A DNA stretch of 64,000 nt from NCBI RefSeq assembly GCF_020283565.1, contig NC_060065.1:40536409-40600408 (forward strand), written 5' to 3'. The first letter of the stretch is position 1. Every line of letters begins with the position of its first letter. The notes below the pieces were generated by a model. The model was not told where the DNA came from and searched no databases. It worked only from the letters and a program-made list of their open reading frames with translations. Source of the DNA: Trifolium pratense. Its lineage: Eukaryota; Streptophyta; Magnoliopsida; Fabales; Fabaceae. A program made the translations under genes and the position numbers. Below are positions 12,701-23,230 of the stretch, one piece after another.

Positions 12701-13569
12701 GTACAATATATTTATGCACATACTTACCATGTCATCTTCAAGACGAGCATATCCCAGACGTCCTTTTTTATATGGATGTTGAGGATTTAATGCCCTTTCT
12801 CGGTTTTCTTTACTAATTTTCTGCATTCATTAAATTGTCAGAGGCATCAACTGTATATTTGTTAAAGAAACTAAATCAAGTGATAAAAATAATTTTTCAA
12901 TAATATATTACCTGAAATTCTTCAGTCTCACGCTTAGCAACAAAAATATCCCAATGCTCTTGCTCAATTACATGAGAATATTTACTCGGCCGTTGTCTAA
13001 TAACATTACCATCACCATCTCTTAGATACTCTGTTGTCAACTTGGTTCTAAATGCTCTAAGACAAGTTCCAGCTACTGTCATTACATAATCGTAATGTTC
13101 ATCGCCAATTTCAAAAGCTGACTGCACGACAATATGGAGATCATTACCAAATATACACAAATAGATTAACTTAATGCTTATGTAGAATAATTAGCTTAAG
13201 TTAGAGTCTTACTCTAATTTCGTCCCAAATATCTTTTTTATAAGCATCATAGGCAGGTCTTACGGTTTCATCTTTCGCGTTCCAACGGTCAAAATAAATT
13301 GGAACTATCCGACGAGCGGTGAGACCAATATAACTACTTAAGTATCTGCTGTTACGTCCAATTGACTGCCCTCTATTATTCCATGTAACCTGAAAACACA
13401 ACTTACATAAATTAGTTTTCATTTAGCCTTTTAACTATATAAAAATTGTATTTATAATATAGCAACATGTACTTACTTCCAGCTTAATTCCACTACTTTT
13501 AGCTTTGAAAATTTTTCGCATCAGAGTCACACCACGTGTTCCTTTTTTTTTTGGACTATTAGAAGCCAT
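9753..13569 (-). CDS. CACTA second gene: TNPA-like protein with Ulp1 (C48) protease-like domain
   Basis: Eleven exons with GT-AG borders can be traced: 13569-13477, 13389-13213, 13121-12912, 12820-12728, 12646-12536, 12434-12042, 11235-10969, 10875-10568, 10454-10287, 10194-9984 and 9872-9753. Together they are 2151 bases (716 aa), with no internal stop. Residues 1-200 resemble the plant transposase_24 (Ptta/En/Spm) domain, including an RPSKYSH and EHWDIF core. Next is a Gln/Glu-rich repeated REQ-like stretch, probably coiled coil, then a DUF8039-like segment with GIKLPLGYVKVAID. The C-terminus is a C48 Ulp1-like peptidase with HW, FLDPL and DCGYF. It sits 109 bp downstream of the transposase ORF. 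The Asp-to-Cys distance is only about 29 residues, so the protease may be impaired. The role is probably TIR binding; desumoylation is unproven. Confidence 0.85.
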
Positions 13570-13678
13570 TCACCTGTAAAAAATTGTTACTAACAGTGAG
13601 AATAACATTAATTAAGTTTGTAAATCAATAACAATAAAAGACTAAAAAATAAGTTATAAGTTACTATACCATACAAAA

Positions 13679-16600
13679 TCAAGTCGGTCTTTTCCTCTTC
13701 CTTGTTAAATATTTCTTAACTATCTTTTTTTTATTTACACAAAATGATGTATTGATCCAAAACCCCTCTTTATGATCGTTTCTCATATAGAGACTATCAT
13801 CCATAGTTTGATCATTCTCAAACAATTTTGATGTATTATTGAAAGGATCATCATCAGTATTTATATTTTCGCATTCTTGCTTGTAGTGTTCATCGATTTT
13901 ATTAGTTAGAAGCACAATAGACCACTTTTTATCTGCAGGATCAGTGACATAGAATACTTGGGTAGCTTGTGATGCTAAAATAAAAGGCTCGTCTCTAGAC
14001 CCCACTCTATTAAGATCCACCTTCATGAACCCATAATCATCAACTTGTACGCCATTATTGTTATCAACCCACTTGCAACCAAACACTGGCACTTGAAATG
14101 ATGAGTAATCCAATACCCAAATACGTTCGATGACCCCAAAATATGACATATTGGCAAACAAGGGATTTCTGTCATTGGCACTTGAGACATGCAAAGATTG
14201 AGCAACGAGTGTGACACCACTATTTTGCATAGTGCTTTCATGATCGCGTTCATTTGTATAAAATGTTTGATTATTAATTACATACCTAGAGTAAGAGAGA
14301 ACAGTTACATTTGGTCTAGTTGCTAGCCATCTCAATCTTTCTGAAATTGAATCGGGGTTTTTAGCAAATTCTGAAAAAATGTGATTTCTTAGCCACAATA
14401 TAAAACTCCGATTATGTTCTCTTGTTAACCAATTTTCATTCCTTTTAGGGTTCAAACTTTTAAGCTGTTCCATGTGCTTTTCAACATATGGCTCAACCTC
14501 AACAGAATTGTGTAAAACATACAAGTGTGCTTGCTCCTTCTCGATGTTCGAGATAATCTCTACTTTGCTTGCACCAATCCCTTCCCCTGTTGTTCTTCCT
14601 GAGTGGCGTGATATTGGTATCCCTATGGGTTCGACATTAGAGAGATATTCAGTACAAAACTCAATAGCTTCTTCAACTATATATCGTTCAACAATACAAC
14701 CCTCTGGTCGACTTCGATTTTTCACGTACCCTTTTAATATCTTCATGTAACGTTCAATTGGGTACATCCACCTCATATAAGCCGGTCCACAGTATTGTGT
14801 TTCCATGACAAGGTGGACTGTTAGATGAACCATTATGTCAAAAAATGAGGGTGGAAAATACATCTCAAGCTCACATAAGGTGACAACAATTTCCTGCTGC
14901 AGTGCCAACAATTTCCCAGGGTCTATAACTTTGCTACAAATCGCTTTGAAGAAGAAACATAGTTTAGTAATGGTCCATCTGACCTTTTCAGGCAAAATGG
15001 AACGTATACCTATTGGGAGAAAATTTTCCATTAAAACATGACAATCATGAGATTTTAAACCCTTTAACTTGAGATCTTTCATAGACACCAAACTCCTAAT
15101 GTTGGAAGAGTAACCCTCTGGAACTTTAACTTCGTGAAGAAACCTACATAACTTAGTTTTCTCTTTTCTTGAGAGGGTATGAGCTGCTGGAGGTAGATAT
15201 GTACGACTCCCCTTCTTAACGGGATGTAGTCCTTTTCTTAACCTCATAGTTTGTAAGTCTAACCTCGCCTTGATGCCATCCTTTGACTTTCCCGGCACAT
15301 TGAGTAATGTACCAATGACACTTTCAAAAACATTTTTTTCAATATGCATCACATCAAGGAAATGTCTCACATACAACGACTTCCAATACGGCAATTCAAA
15401 GAAAATTGACTTTTTCTTCCATCCGCCTGTGACAAGTTCACTTGCAAATGGCTTTCCAAATTTATTGCTCAAATGCTTTACCTTTTCGTGTAATTCATCG
15501 CCAGTCAAAAACAAAGGAGCTCTAGCTTCTTCTGATTTGCCGTTAAATGCTTGTGTCCACTTTCGATAACGATGCTTGGAATTTAAGAATCTACGATGCC
15601 CGAGAAAAACACTCTTCTTAGATTCCTCCAACCGCATTGTATCTGTATCATCTCCACATATGGGGCATGCACACTTTCCTTTAATACTATAGCCTGATAG
15701 ATTTCCATAGGCTGGAAAGTCATTAATTGTTCCAAATAACATAGCCCTCAAATTGAAGAGTTCTTTTCTACACTCATCATATACCTCGACACCCGTCTCC
15801 CACATAAGCTTTAAGTCTTCAATTAACGGAGCCAGGTATATGTCTATATCATTTCCAGGTTGTCTGGGCCCAGAAATTAACATAGTTAGCATCACAAACT
15901 TGCGCTTCATGCATAGCCATGGAGGTAGGTTATAAATCAACAACATCACCGGCCAGGTACTGTGAGAACTACTTTGAATACCATGAGGGTTTATTCCGTC
16001 AGTCGATAATGCGAGTCGTATGTTTCTTGGTTCTTGCCCAAAATCTGGGTAATCAGTATCAATTTTTGCCCATTGAGGAGAATCTGCAGGGTGTCGAAGC
16101 ATTCCATCAACAACCCTTTCATCAGCATGCCACGTTAAGTGCTTTGCATCTTCCTCATTACGATACATGCGCCTAAATCTTGGTATTATCGGAAAATACC
16201 ATAGCACTTTGGCTGGAGCTGTTTCTTTCTTATATCGCGAGGCACTACATTTAGGACACGTATTTAATGATGCATACTCGTTTCGAAATAAGACGCAATC
16301 ATTAGGACAAGCATGTATCTTCTCGTAACTCATGCCAATAGAACATAACATTCGTTTAGCCTCATAGGTGCGACTAGGGAGCACGTTATTCTCAGGCAAC
16401 ATATCTTTCAGCAGAATTAGCAAATCTGTGAAGCTCTTATCAGTCCATCCGTTGGCTACTTTTAAGTTGTACAATTTTAAGACCGCAGACAGTCTTGAGA
16501 ATTTAGTACATCCATTGTACAACGGTTCCTCTGAATCACTTATTAGTCTCTCAAACATTTTAGGACAATCACGGAGATCTTCTTCAACTACATTCACAAA

Positions 16601-16954
16601 CTCTTCGACTCGATCAAACTCATATGTGTCTCTTTCAAAATCATTTGACGTATCTCTCACAGCATTTCTCAAATTAGTAGACTTAGTTTTTTTTTCGCCG
16701 TGCAAAGTCCAACATGTATAACTTTTATCAATTCCATTCCACATTAAATGATCTTCCAATTCATCTGCACTAACATCTCTATAACAACATTTTAAGCAAG
16801 GGCATATGATTTTGATGATAGTGTCTTTTGATTTGTTTTTTGCATGAGCTACTGCTACCCTAACAAAGTCTTTCACTCCATCTCGATATTCTTTTGACAT
16901 TCGATTGGCAGACATCCATGTCCTATCCATAGCTCCTACAAATAATATGCCCAA
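13679..16954 (-). CDS. CACTA transposase, TNPD/TNP2 family
   Basis: One uninterrupted frame of 1091 codons. The likely true start is the ATG at 16930 (MDRTWM, 1083 aa), because that is the usual family N-terminus and an intron acceptor (TGTAG) lies just upstream at 16936. Residues, numbered from 16954: transposase-associated zinc-ribbon-like domain about 9-85 with CPCLKCC; Tnp2 transposase domain about 200-550 with the acidic motif STDGINPHG at 317-325, CPICGDD near 430 and DVMHIEKNVF near 534; DUF4218 about 630-775; DUF4216 about 935-1015. It catalyses excision and integration by binding TIRs with the TNPA-like partner in the nucleus. The C-terminal tail is very basic. No frameshift or stop was found. 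Confidence 0.95.
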   Translation of the reverse strand: MGILFVGAMDRTWMSANRMSKEYRDGVKDFVRVAVAHAKNKSKDTIIKIICPCLKCCYRDVSADELEDHLMWNGIDKSYTCWTLHGEKKTKSTNLRNAVRDTSNDFERDTYEFDRVEEFVNVVEEDLRDCPKMFERLISDSEEPLYNGCTKFSRLSAVLKLYNLKVANGWTDKSFTDLLILLKDMLPENNVLPSRTYEAKRMLCSIGMSYEKIHACPNDCVLFRNEYASLNTCPKCSASRYKKETAPAKVLWYFPIIPRFRRMYRNEEDAKHLTWHADERVVDGMLRHPADSPQWAKIDTDYPDFGQEPRNIRLALSTDGINPHGIQSSSHSTWPVMLLIYNLPPWLCMKRKFVMLTMLISGPRQPGNDIDIYLAPLIEDLKLMWETGVEVYDECRKELFNLRAMLFGTINDFPAYGNLSGYSIKGKCACPICGDDTDTMRLEESKKSVFLGHRRFLNSKHRYRKWTQAFNGKSEEARAPLFLTGDELHEKVKHLSNKFGKPFASELVTGGWKKKSIFFELPYWKSLYVRHFLDVMHIEKNVFESVIGTLLNVPGKSKDGIKARLDLQTMRLRKGLHPVKKGSRTYLPPAAHTLSRKEKTKLCRFLHEVKVPEGYSSNIRSLVSMKDLKLKGLKSHDCHVLMENFLPIGIRSILPEKVRWTITKLCFFFKAICSKVIDPGKLLALQQEIVVTLCELEMYFPPSFFDIMVHLTVHLVMETQYCGPAYMRWMYPIERYMKILKGYVKNRSRPEGCIVERYIVEEAIEFCTEYLSNVEPIGIPISRHSGRTTGEGIGASKVEIISNIEKEQAHLYVLHNSVEVEPYVEKHMEQLKSLNPKRNENWLTREHNRSFILWLRNHIFSEFAKNPDSISERLRWLATRPNVTVLSYSRYVINNQTFYTNERDHESTMQNSGVTLVAQSLHVSSANDRNPLFANMSYFGVIERIWVLDYSSFQVPVFGCKWVDNNNGVQVDDYGFMKVDLNRVGSRDEPFILASQATQVFYVTDPADKKWSIVLLTNKIDEHYKQECENINTDDDPFNNTSKLFENDQTMDDSLYMRNDHKEGFWINTSFCVNKKKIVKKYLTRKRKRPT

Positions 16955-17332
16955 GTTTAGTATCCTAGTCCGAACACATCCCTTCTACTATGCTACCACC
17001 TACCAACACCTTAAGACTAAGAGGTATGGATTACTTAATCATATTTAACTTATAGTCACATAGGTATGAATTAAATTACTAACTTAGAACTTAAAATTTA
17101 GTAGAGTCCTAATTAGTAGTCCGCAATCATAATCACATTACACAAATCATAAACCACAAAAACCACACAACATATAAATTTAAGACTATGTATTTAGATT
17201 AATAACAACTTGAACTCCATATCAGTAGAGAAATCACAATAGATACTTAAGTAGTTATATTGCAAGTTAAGTCTTAAGCTAGCTTTTATAGGTAAATACT
17301 TAAGTAGTTATTACTTATTAGCTAGGTTGTTA
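16955..17332. other. CACTA 5' leader/intron region
   Basis: An AT-rich stretch upstream of the transposase ORF, with no open frame. Both transposon genes begin just after 3' splice-site-like sequences, so this segment is probably part of a first intron of a shared transcript starting nearer the right TIR. Confidence 0.45.
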
Positions 17333-17880
17333 AGAATGAGGAGAAAAGACTGTTGAAGGAAGTGGCTGAAGAGCACATGATGACACAATTGATAAATAGA
17401 AGTTTGGTTCAAGTTTCCAAAGTTGGTTTTGATGGGAAAGTGAAAACTTGTCAAGTTCATGATTTATTGCGCGAAGTGATCATTAGAAAAATGAAAAATT
17501 TAAACTTTTGCCATTTAATACGTGAAGATGATGAACAGGTCACGGTTAGAATAACTAGGAAGTTGCATTGTTGAAAAACGCTCTAATAACTCAAGACTGC
17601 GCGCTCTTTTTGTTTTTGATAACAGAGAACTAAATGAACATTGCATTAGCAGAGCATTTGCCAAGTTCAAGCTTTTGAAATTACTTGATTTTGAGAAATC
17701 TATGTTGAATTTTGTTCCTAATAATTTGGGGAACCTTTTCCATTTAAGGTACTTGAACGTGAGTCATACAAAAGTTAATCCTTATTCCTGGATCCATTGG
17801 TAAGCTACTGAACTTAGAAACTTTGGATTCAACACAAACTCAAGTACCTCAGCCAGAATGTGACTTAATTGAGTTATGAG
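17333..17880 (+). pseudogene. Captured NLR (CC-NBS-LRR) resistance-gene fragment inside the CACTA element
   Basis: The + strand reads a winged-helix/ARC2-to-LRR junction typical of RPM1-like NLR proteins: EVAEEHMMTQLINRSLVQVS (17356-17415), then CQVHDLLREVI, the classic VHDLLR motif (17449-17481). After a frame change near 17565 comes an LRR start, LRALFVFDN then LLKLLDFEKS and NLFHLRYLNVSHT (17605-17770). A second break follows near 17790, before a decayed LNLETLDSTQTQVPQP segment. About 180 codons of homology with at least two frame disruptions show a non-functional fragment. It lies opposite to the transposon genes and wholly within the TIRs, so it was probably acquired by transduplication. 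Confidence 0.85.
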
Positions 17881-19779
17881 TAAGTTACATTACTTAGTCC
17901 AAAGATTTTCTTACATTTTCATGGATTTGGATCTCTCCATTTTTCACTCATGCTTTCTCAAATTTTCTTAATCCAAGTGTTAGTAAATTACAAAGAAGAA
18001 AAAATCAACATTTGAATTAAGAAAAAGTAGATAAAACATAAGGGAAAATTGGAGCCGATGATAAGTGTTGATTTTATACTTTAATTAACTCTCATATTTG
18101 GTTTGATAATCTTTATTTTTGTCTAAATTATAGGTCTTAGATGCATTTTATACTTATGGGTTCAATTTGGGCTTAATTGCTAAACATTATTAATTTTTGG
18201 ATTTTTAATCATTTTGACCTTTCTGACTTCGGCAGCGCATATATATGGAGCTACGAATATCGGATTTTGATGATCTTTGCGCTCCTGGAAAGCTAAGACA
18301 AATTTCTACAATTTTGGGTTTCACAAGCTTCAGCAAATTTGACTTAAATCTAGGTGAAACTGGGCTCTAAAGTTGATGGTCGTTGCTGTCAAATGGTCAA
18401 ATACCTTTCTTCACTAATTGGGCCATAAGTCACTCACTAATAATCCAAATTATACAAAATTTGTGGCCCAAGTTTAACATAACACAGAGCAGCTGGTGTC
18501 ACTAACCAGAAAGAGCCTTACTTCATAAGAAAAGAAGCTAGCATCTCATCGACAAAAGGAGTCGGTCATGTAATGAAAAGGAAGGGAATTCAATTCTTCT
18601 TTCTCACATTGTCAAAACCTTAATGAGTAAGAAATTAAGAGCTTCACAACCAGGCGGTGTAAAATAGGCAGCTAAGCCTATAAATAGAACAAGGCCGAGC
18701 ATGAAGGTCATTATTCTATGTTGAACTTTACAATTGGAGTGCAAATACAAGAGGATATTGGGTGCTTTATAACAAAGAGCTCAAAAACTGATATTTCTAA
18801 TAATGTATATTTCCAATCAGTAGTTTTTAGTACTTTAGGAACTTAATAATGTATGAAAAGACAAATATTAACCAATCAGATGTATCACTGCTTATATGTT
18901 AAAAGATTGTAATTACTAAGTTGCAGAACACTGTAACTACACATATGAACACTATAATTATAAATATTGAAAAAATTGAAAAAAGAAAATTATGAGGGAA
19001 GAAAGAAAATTACTAAGCGCATATATGAACACAAACAATTTTGGGTCACATATATAAATATTGTAATTACTAAGCTCATATATGAACACATATGAACACG
19101 GTCACAAGATTATGAGGGAAGAAAGAAAATTGAAAAAAAAAAATCAAAGAACAAAAACAACATCTTAGATCAAGTTGCAGAAAAGAGCACCTGAAACAGC
19201 AGTGACGATGTGAGAACGATGGCTCTAACTTCGATTTGAGAACGATGTGAGAAGAGGAAAGATTAATGGATAACGATGGCTCTAACTTCGATTTCTTTGG
19301 GAAGTTCTGATTGCTCTGAGTTTGATTACAAAGGAATGATTTCTATCTAAGTTTGATTCCTTTGGGTTTGAAGCTAGAATACGATCAATTTCGATTCTAG
19401 GGTTTGAGTTCAATTTTTGGGAATGGTTTGAAGAAGGTCGAAATAGATTGATTTTGTTTTTACGGTTTGATTTCAATGTTTGAGATTGAAGATCGTGGGT
19501 TTGAGATTGCTGGGAGAGTGGGAAATTAGTGCGGGAAAACAAAATCGTGAGCGCGTAAATTTGATAGGGAAGCATCTTGAGTTGCTGGGTTTTTTGTTTT
19601 TGGAAAGGAAGAAGGAGATTGCTGAAATTGTGGGATCGTGGGTTCCTTTTGTGTTTTTTGTTACATTCTCTTTTTTTTTTTTTTACAAATATATATATTT
19701 TTTTATTATATGATTAACCAACCAATGGGTCAAGGGTTCGAGACCCACCCATGACAGTTTTTTATTTATCAATTTCATC
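17881..19779. other. CACTA non-coding 5' region
   Basis: No gene is seen. From about 18058 a TGATAAGTGTTGATTTTATA start resembles an LTR 5' end, but I cannot find a matching terminus. A segment containing TTATGAGGGAAGAAAGAAAA is duplicated at 18989 and 19109. A second small duplication (AACGATGGCTCTAACTTCGA) occurs at 19216 and 19272. The 19150-19640 part is the likely promoter and first-exon zone for the transposon transcripts, by position only. Confidence 0.4.
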
Positions 19780-20040
19780 TACTATAGCGGTTACGTAAAA
19801 TGCGCTATTATAGGGTATAAATTTTAATAGCACTTTTTCAGAGGCGCTATTAAAAAGCTCCGCGTTTTTGGCTTTAATAGCGGTTTTTAACAAAACGCTA
19901 TTATAGTGTACTTTGGTTTAAGGCTTTAACAGCGCTTTTTCTAAAACCGCTATAATAAGAGCTCCGGTTTATGTTTTAATAGCGTTTTTTCAATAAGCGC
20001 TATTAAATGGGCGCTATTAAAACTCCTTTTTGTAGTAGTG
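19780..20040. repeat. Right TIR and subterminal repeats of the CACTA element
   Basis: It ends CTTTTTGTAGTAGTG, the inverse of the left TIR. Before it lie about nine AATAGCG(C/G/T) or GCGCTATTA motifs in alternating orientation, mirroring the left end. This array would hold TNPA-like binding sites and lie close to the promoter. Confidence 0.85.
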
Positions 20041-22070
20041 ATTCCAGGGTTTGTATTTATCATCAATCCCATGTTCTGATTGATTATATCTACTTACTCT
20101 AGAATCATAAATAATCTGAGTCTTGTACTTCATCTGAGATTTGGAGTTTGAATTTTTTCTTTTAAAAACTTCTGATCTTTTAGATTGACTAGCTTCAGGT
20201 ACTGAAGTTCCTTTGGATTCAGAATTTGAAGTTTCAGATGTTGAAGCTTTCAGAACTTCTGAACTTATGTTCTCAGGTTCTGAACAACTTCTATCTTCTG
20301 AACTTTTCTTTCCAGATCCTGAGAAACTAGGTTCCTCTGAGCTGTCAGCTTCTAAATCACTCAGATCATCTTTGTTATTTTCAACATTACCAAGATTCTT
20401 TCCCTCTTCACTTTGTGGAACAACATAATAAACCCAAGATTTTCCAACCTTTTTGGCAGAGGTCTTCAGCTTTGAATATGTTCTACCATATTCATAGCCA
20501 AGTCCCTCTCCTCTATGTCTCATGACATTATAAACAAGATTAGCAGCTTTGCTCTTACCAAGGTTGAGATGCACAAACTGTTGAAGAGCTATTTCCTGCT
20601 CATCAATAGGTTTGTGACAAACAGCACAACCCTTTTCAAAGTCATTTACTCTATTCAGAGTTTCTTGATACAGACCTTGAAAGTGTTCTGCTTGTTCTGT
20701 CAGAGTGTTAAGCTTTTCTTGTAAAACTTTTTGTTTACTTAACACTCTGAGATGTTTCTCAATGACCTTGTTAAGTGCAGTTATAAGTTGAGATTTAGAG
20801 CAGTCAGAAAATACCTCATCAGTTACTTCAGAATCTGATTCTGATTCTGATTCATCGTCTGAGTCTGCATCTGAGTCAGTTGAAGCCATCAGGGCTAGAT
20901 TTGCCTCTTCTTCTTCCTCAACTTCTTCCTCAGATGATAGCTCTTCAAAGGTAGCCATCAGACTCTTTTTCAGTTTACTCTTGAATTGTTGCTTCTTGAG
21001 CTGTATCTTTTGCTTTTGTCTTTAGCAGACATTTCTGGACAATCAGCAATAAAGTGTCCTGGCTTCTTACAGTTGAAGCAGTTCTTCTGATCATCCTTCT
21101 TGCTGACAAAATTTCTGGAGCTGTTACCTCTGAAATTTCTTTTGTTAAATCTGTTCCATTGCTGAAACTTGGTAAATAAAGCAAACTCATCCTCATTCAT
21201 CTCATCCTCTTGACCATCAGCAGAAGATTCTTCTTCAATATCAAGAAGCTGAGGCTTAAGAGCCTTAGAAGTAGTCCTAGTTGACTGTAAAGCCACTGAC
21301 TTGGACTTCTTCTTAGTTTCTGAGTCAGCATCCAGAACCATCTCATGGCTTCTGAGATTGCTTATCAGAGCTTCAAGACTCAGAGTCTTGAGATTTTGAG
21401 CTTCCTCTATTGCAGTGACCTTGGGTCTCCAAGCAATAGGAAGACTTCTCAGAATCTTCTGAACATGGTCATAGGTGGAATAACTTCTCTTAAGAGCTTT
21501 AAGACCAGATACAAGGATTTGAAACCTTGTAAACATAGTCTCAATGTTTTCATCTTGTTGCATAGTGAATAGTTCATATTGCCTTATCAAAAGACTAGCT
21601 TTAGCCTCTTGAACCTTTTCATTACCATCATAGGTAGCACACATAGAATCAAAGATAGATTTAGCAGTAGACTTGTTCTCTATTCTGACATAATCCTCAT
21701 GTCTAATAGCACCAACAACAATGTCCTTTACTCTGTGATGCTTAGTGTAGGTTTTTAAGTTAGCTGGTGTGAGTAACTTTCTATGCTCAATGGACAATCT
21801 TCCATGTTCATTTAAGTTTTCAAAAGTTACTCCCAGCTCAACCAAATCCCACAACTCATGATCAATAGCAGTAATATTGCTATACAGTCTTTCCTTCCAC
21901 CACTCAAATAATGATGCATCACCATTGAATATAGGGGCTTTTCTATTGCCACTATGTTCATGTGATTCATTACTCAAGTAGTCATAACCAAAAGCATTTC
22001 TAGGACCACCACCAGCTCCACTGGCCTCTTCACCGGTTGTTCTAGTGCTACTATCATCTCCTCCAGACAT
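20041..22070 (-). pseudogene. SIRE-1 gag (frameshifted, interrupted by the CACTA element)
   Basis: The first part (22070-20970, 366 codons) is a Copia Gag: a Gly-rich N-terminus, a UBN2-type capsid region with FEWWKERLYSNI near residue 55 and YVRIENKSTAKSIFDSM near 125, then a CCHC zinc knuckle CFNCKKPGHFIADCP near residue 330. A single-base-scale frame change near 21000 moves the rest into another frame (20958-20041). That part has an acidic EE/SD-rich region, a coiled-coil-like segment and a second Cys/His pair CAVCHKP. The frame then meets the CACTA insertion. The family is Sirevirus/Maximus by Gag architecture and LTR type. It is not functional. Confidence 0.88.
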
Positions 22071-22125
22071 AGTGTTCTCACAAGATCTTTACTGTCTCAC
22101 TGTTAAGTGAAAGTAACAGACCAGA

Positions 22126-22139
22126 GCTCTAGATACCAA
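22126..22139 (-). other. SIRE-1 primer-binding site (variant)
   Basis: On the - strand TGGTATCTAGAGC follows the LTR end by two bases. It differs from the usual initiator tRNA-Met site by one extra T. This sets the orientation of SIRE-1. Confidence 0.65.
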
Positions 22140-22140
22140 T

Positions 22141-23230
22141 TGAAGGTGTGAAAACACAAGAAGGGGGGGGGGGGGTTGAATTGTGTTTTAGCTAAGTTAA
22201 AACTTTTTCAAGGTCTTAACTCAACTACGTTAGCAGCGGATTAATAACACAAATAATAACAAGAGAGAGAGAGAAATCACACAAGCAATTTATACTGGTT
22301 CCTCTCACAAAACGAGAGTAGTCCAGTCCCCTTGCACTTCCAAGGGATTTCACTATAATCACACAAGATTACACCTGCTCAAGCACACAAGCAAGAGACT
22401 TCTCAACAATGCTCAAGCACACAAGCTTAAGACTTCACACTTAAGCACACAAGCTTAAGTTTCCTCAAGTAATAGTAAAGTATATGAAGATATACAAATG
22501 CTCTTAGATGAACCTAATGAGAGCAAATACAAATAGTACAGAGTATTTGACTAAAGTGCAAAAACACTTGATAAGAGGTTCAGAGCTTGTATACACAGAA
22601 TTCAGAATTTGTTCAGCGCACGTTCAAATCTTGATCATGTATATTTTTAGCTGATTCTTCTAGTATATATACCACCAGAAAAGAGTCGTTGCAAAAAGAA
22701 CCGTTGGAGTTGATAATCTTTTGTCTTCAAGCAGTCTGTCTTGATGCAGTTTGGTTGTATCCAAAACTAAGAAAGAGTTTCAGGTACTTTGACTACTGCA
22801 GAGTGGACTTTCCTTATTCAGCTAACAAAACTGAAGACCCACGTTCTCAAGTTAGGACAGACAAAGCGAGAGTAGCTGAACTGATCAGGCTAGAAAGGTC
22901 CTTTTCTTCATTGGTAGAAGAGTTGACTAACAAAGGGAATCTTCACAGATTTCAAGAAGCTCTTCAGAGTTTGATGAAGCTTGTAGTCACTTAAGAAGTT
23001 CTGAAGTCTTCATCCTCTGAATGTTGTAACTTCTGAAGTCCAACATCTTCTGAGCGCTTATGAACTTCTGAATTCACATCCTCTGAGCTTCACTCAGAGT
23101 TTGTCTGATGCTTATATCTGCGCACTTAAAATAAATTTTTAGTCCTTCCAATTGTTTATTAATACTTTGTTATCATCAAAACCTTTATAGATTTAGGGGC
23201 AAACATTTTTAAATCAATTTTGTTCCAACA
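22141..23230 (-). repeat. SIRE-1 5' LTR (1090 bp)
   Basis: On the + strand it runs TGAAGGTGTGAAAAC...GTTCCAACA. On the - strand it starts TGTTGGAACAAAATTG, as in Sirevirus LTRs of legumes. The same LTR recurs at 47210-48329 as the 3' LTR of SIRE-2. It includes a G-run of about 12 near 22166. A 101-codon + strand frame inside is not considered a gene. Confidence 0.92.

Larger units (their letters stand above)
8539..20040 (-). mobile_element. Complete CACTA (En/Spm-type) DNA transposon, 11.5 kb
   Basis: The ends are inverted CACTACTACAAAAA repeats (8539-8552 and 20027-20040). They are flanked by the 3-bp duplication ATT (8536-8538 and 20041-20043), the target-site size of CACTA elements. Both ends carry many subterminal copies of an AATAGCG / CGCTATT motif. 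The interior has a TNPD-like transposase gene and an 11-exon second gene, both on the - strand and both without visible breaks, plus a + strand NLR gene fragment (17333-17880). Coding capacity, TIRs and target duplication are all intact, so the element could be autonomous. Confidence 0.96.
7916..23230 (-). mobile_element. SIRE-1: truncated Sirevirus-type Copia element, split by a CACTA element
   Basis: On the - strand the order is 5' LTR (22141-23230), primer-binding site, gag (22070-20041), then after the CACTA insert a protease region (8538-7916). The rest of pol is cut off by the LARD-1 insertion. The frame resumes across the CACTA insertion when one copy of its ATT duplication is removed, which confirms that both pieces are one element. 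SIRE-1 is itself inserted in exon 1 of TAR copy 1; CTATT (23231-23235) is the likely right-hand target duplication. Confidence 0.88.

Noticed and set aside
19733..19748. GGGTTCGAGACCC, like a second B box
   Set aside because: No A box, tRNA fold or SINE tail was found around it.
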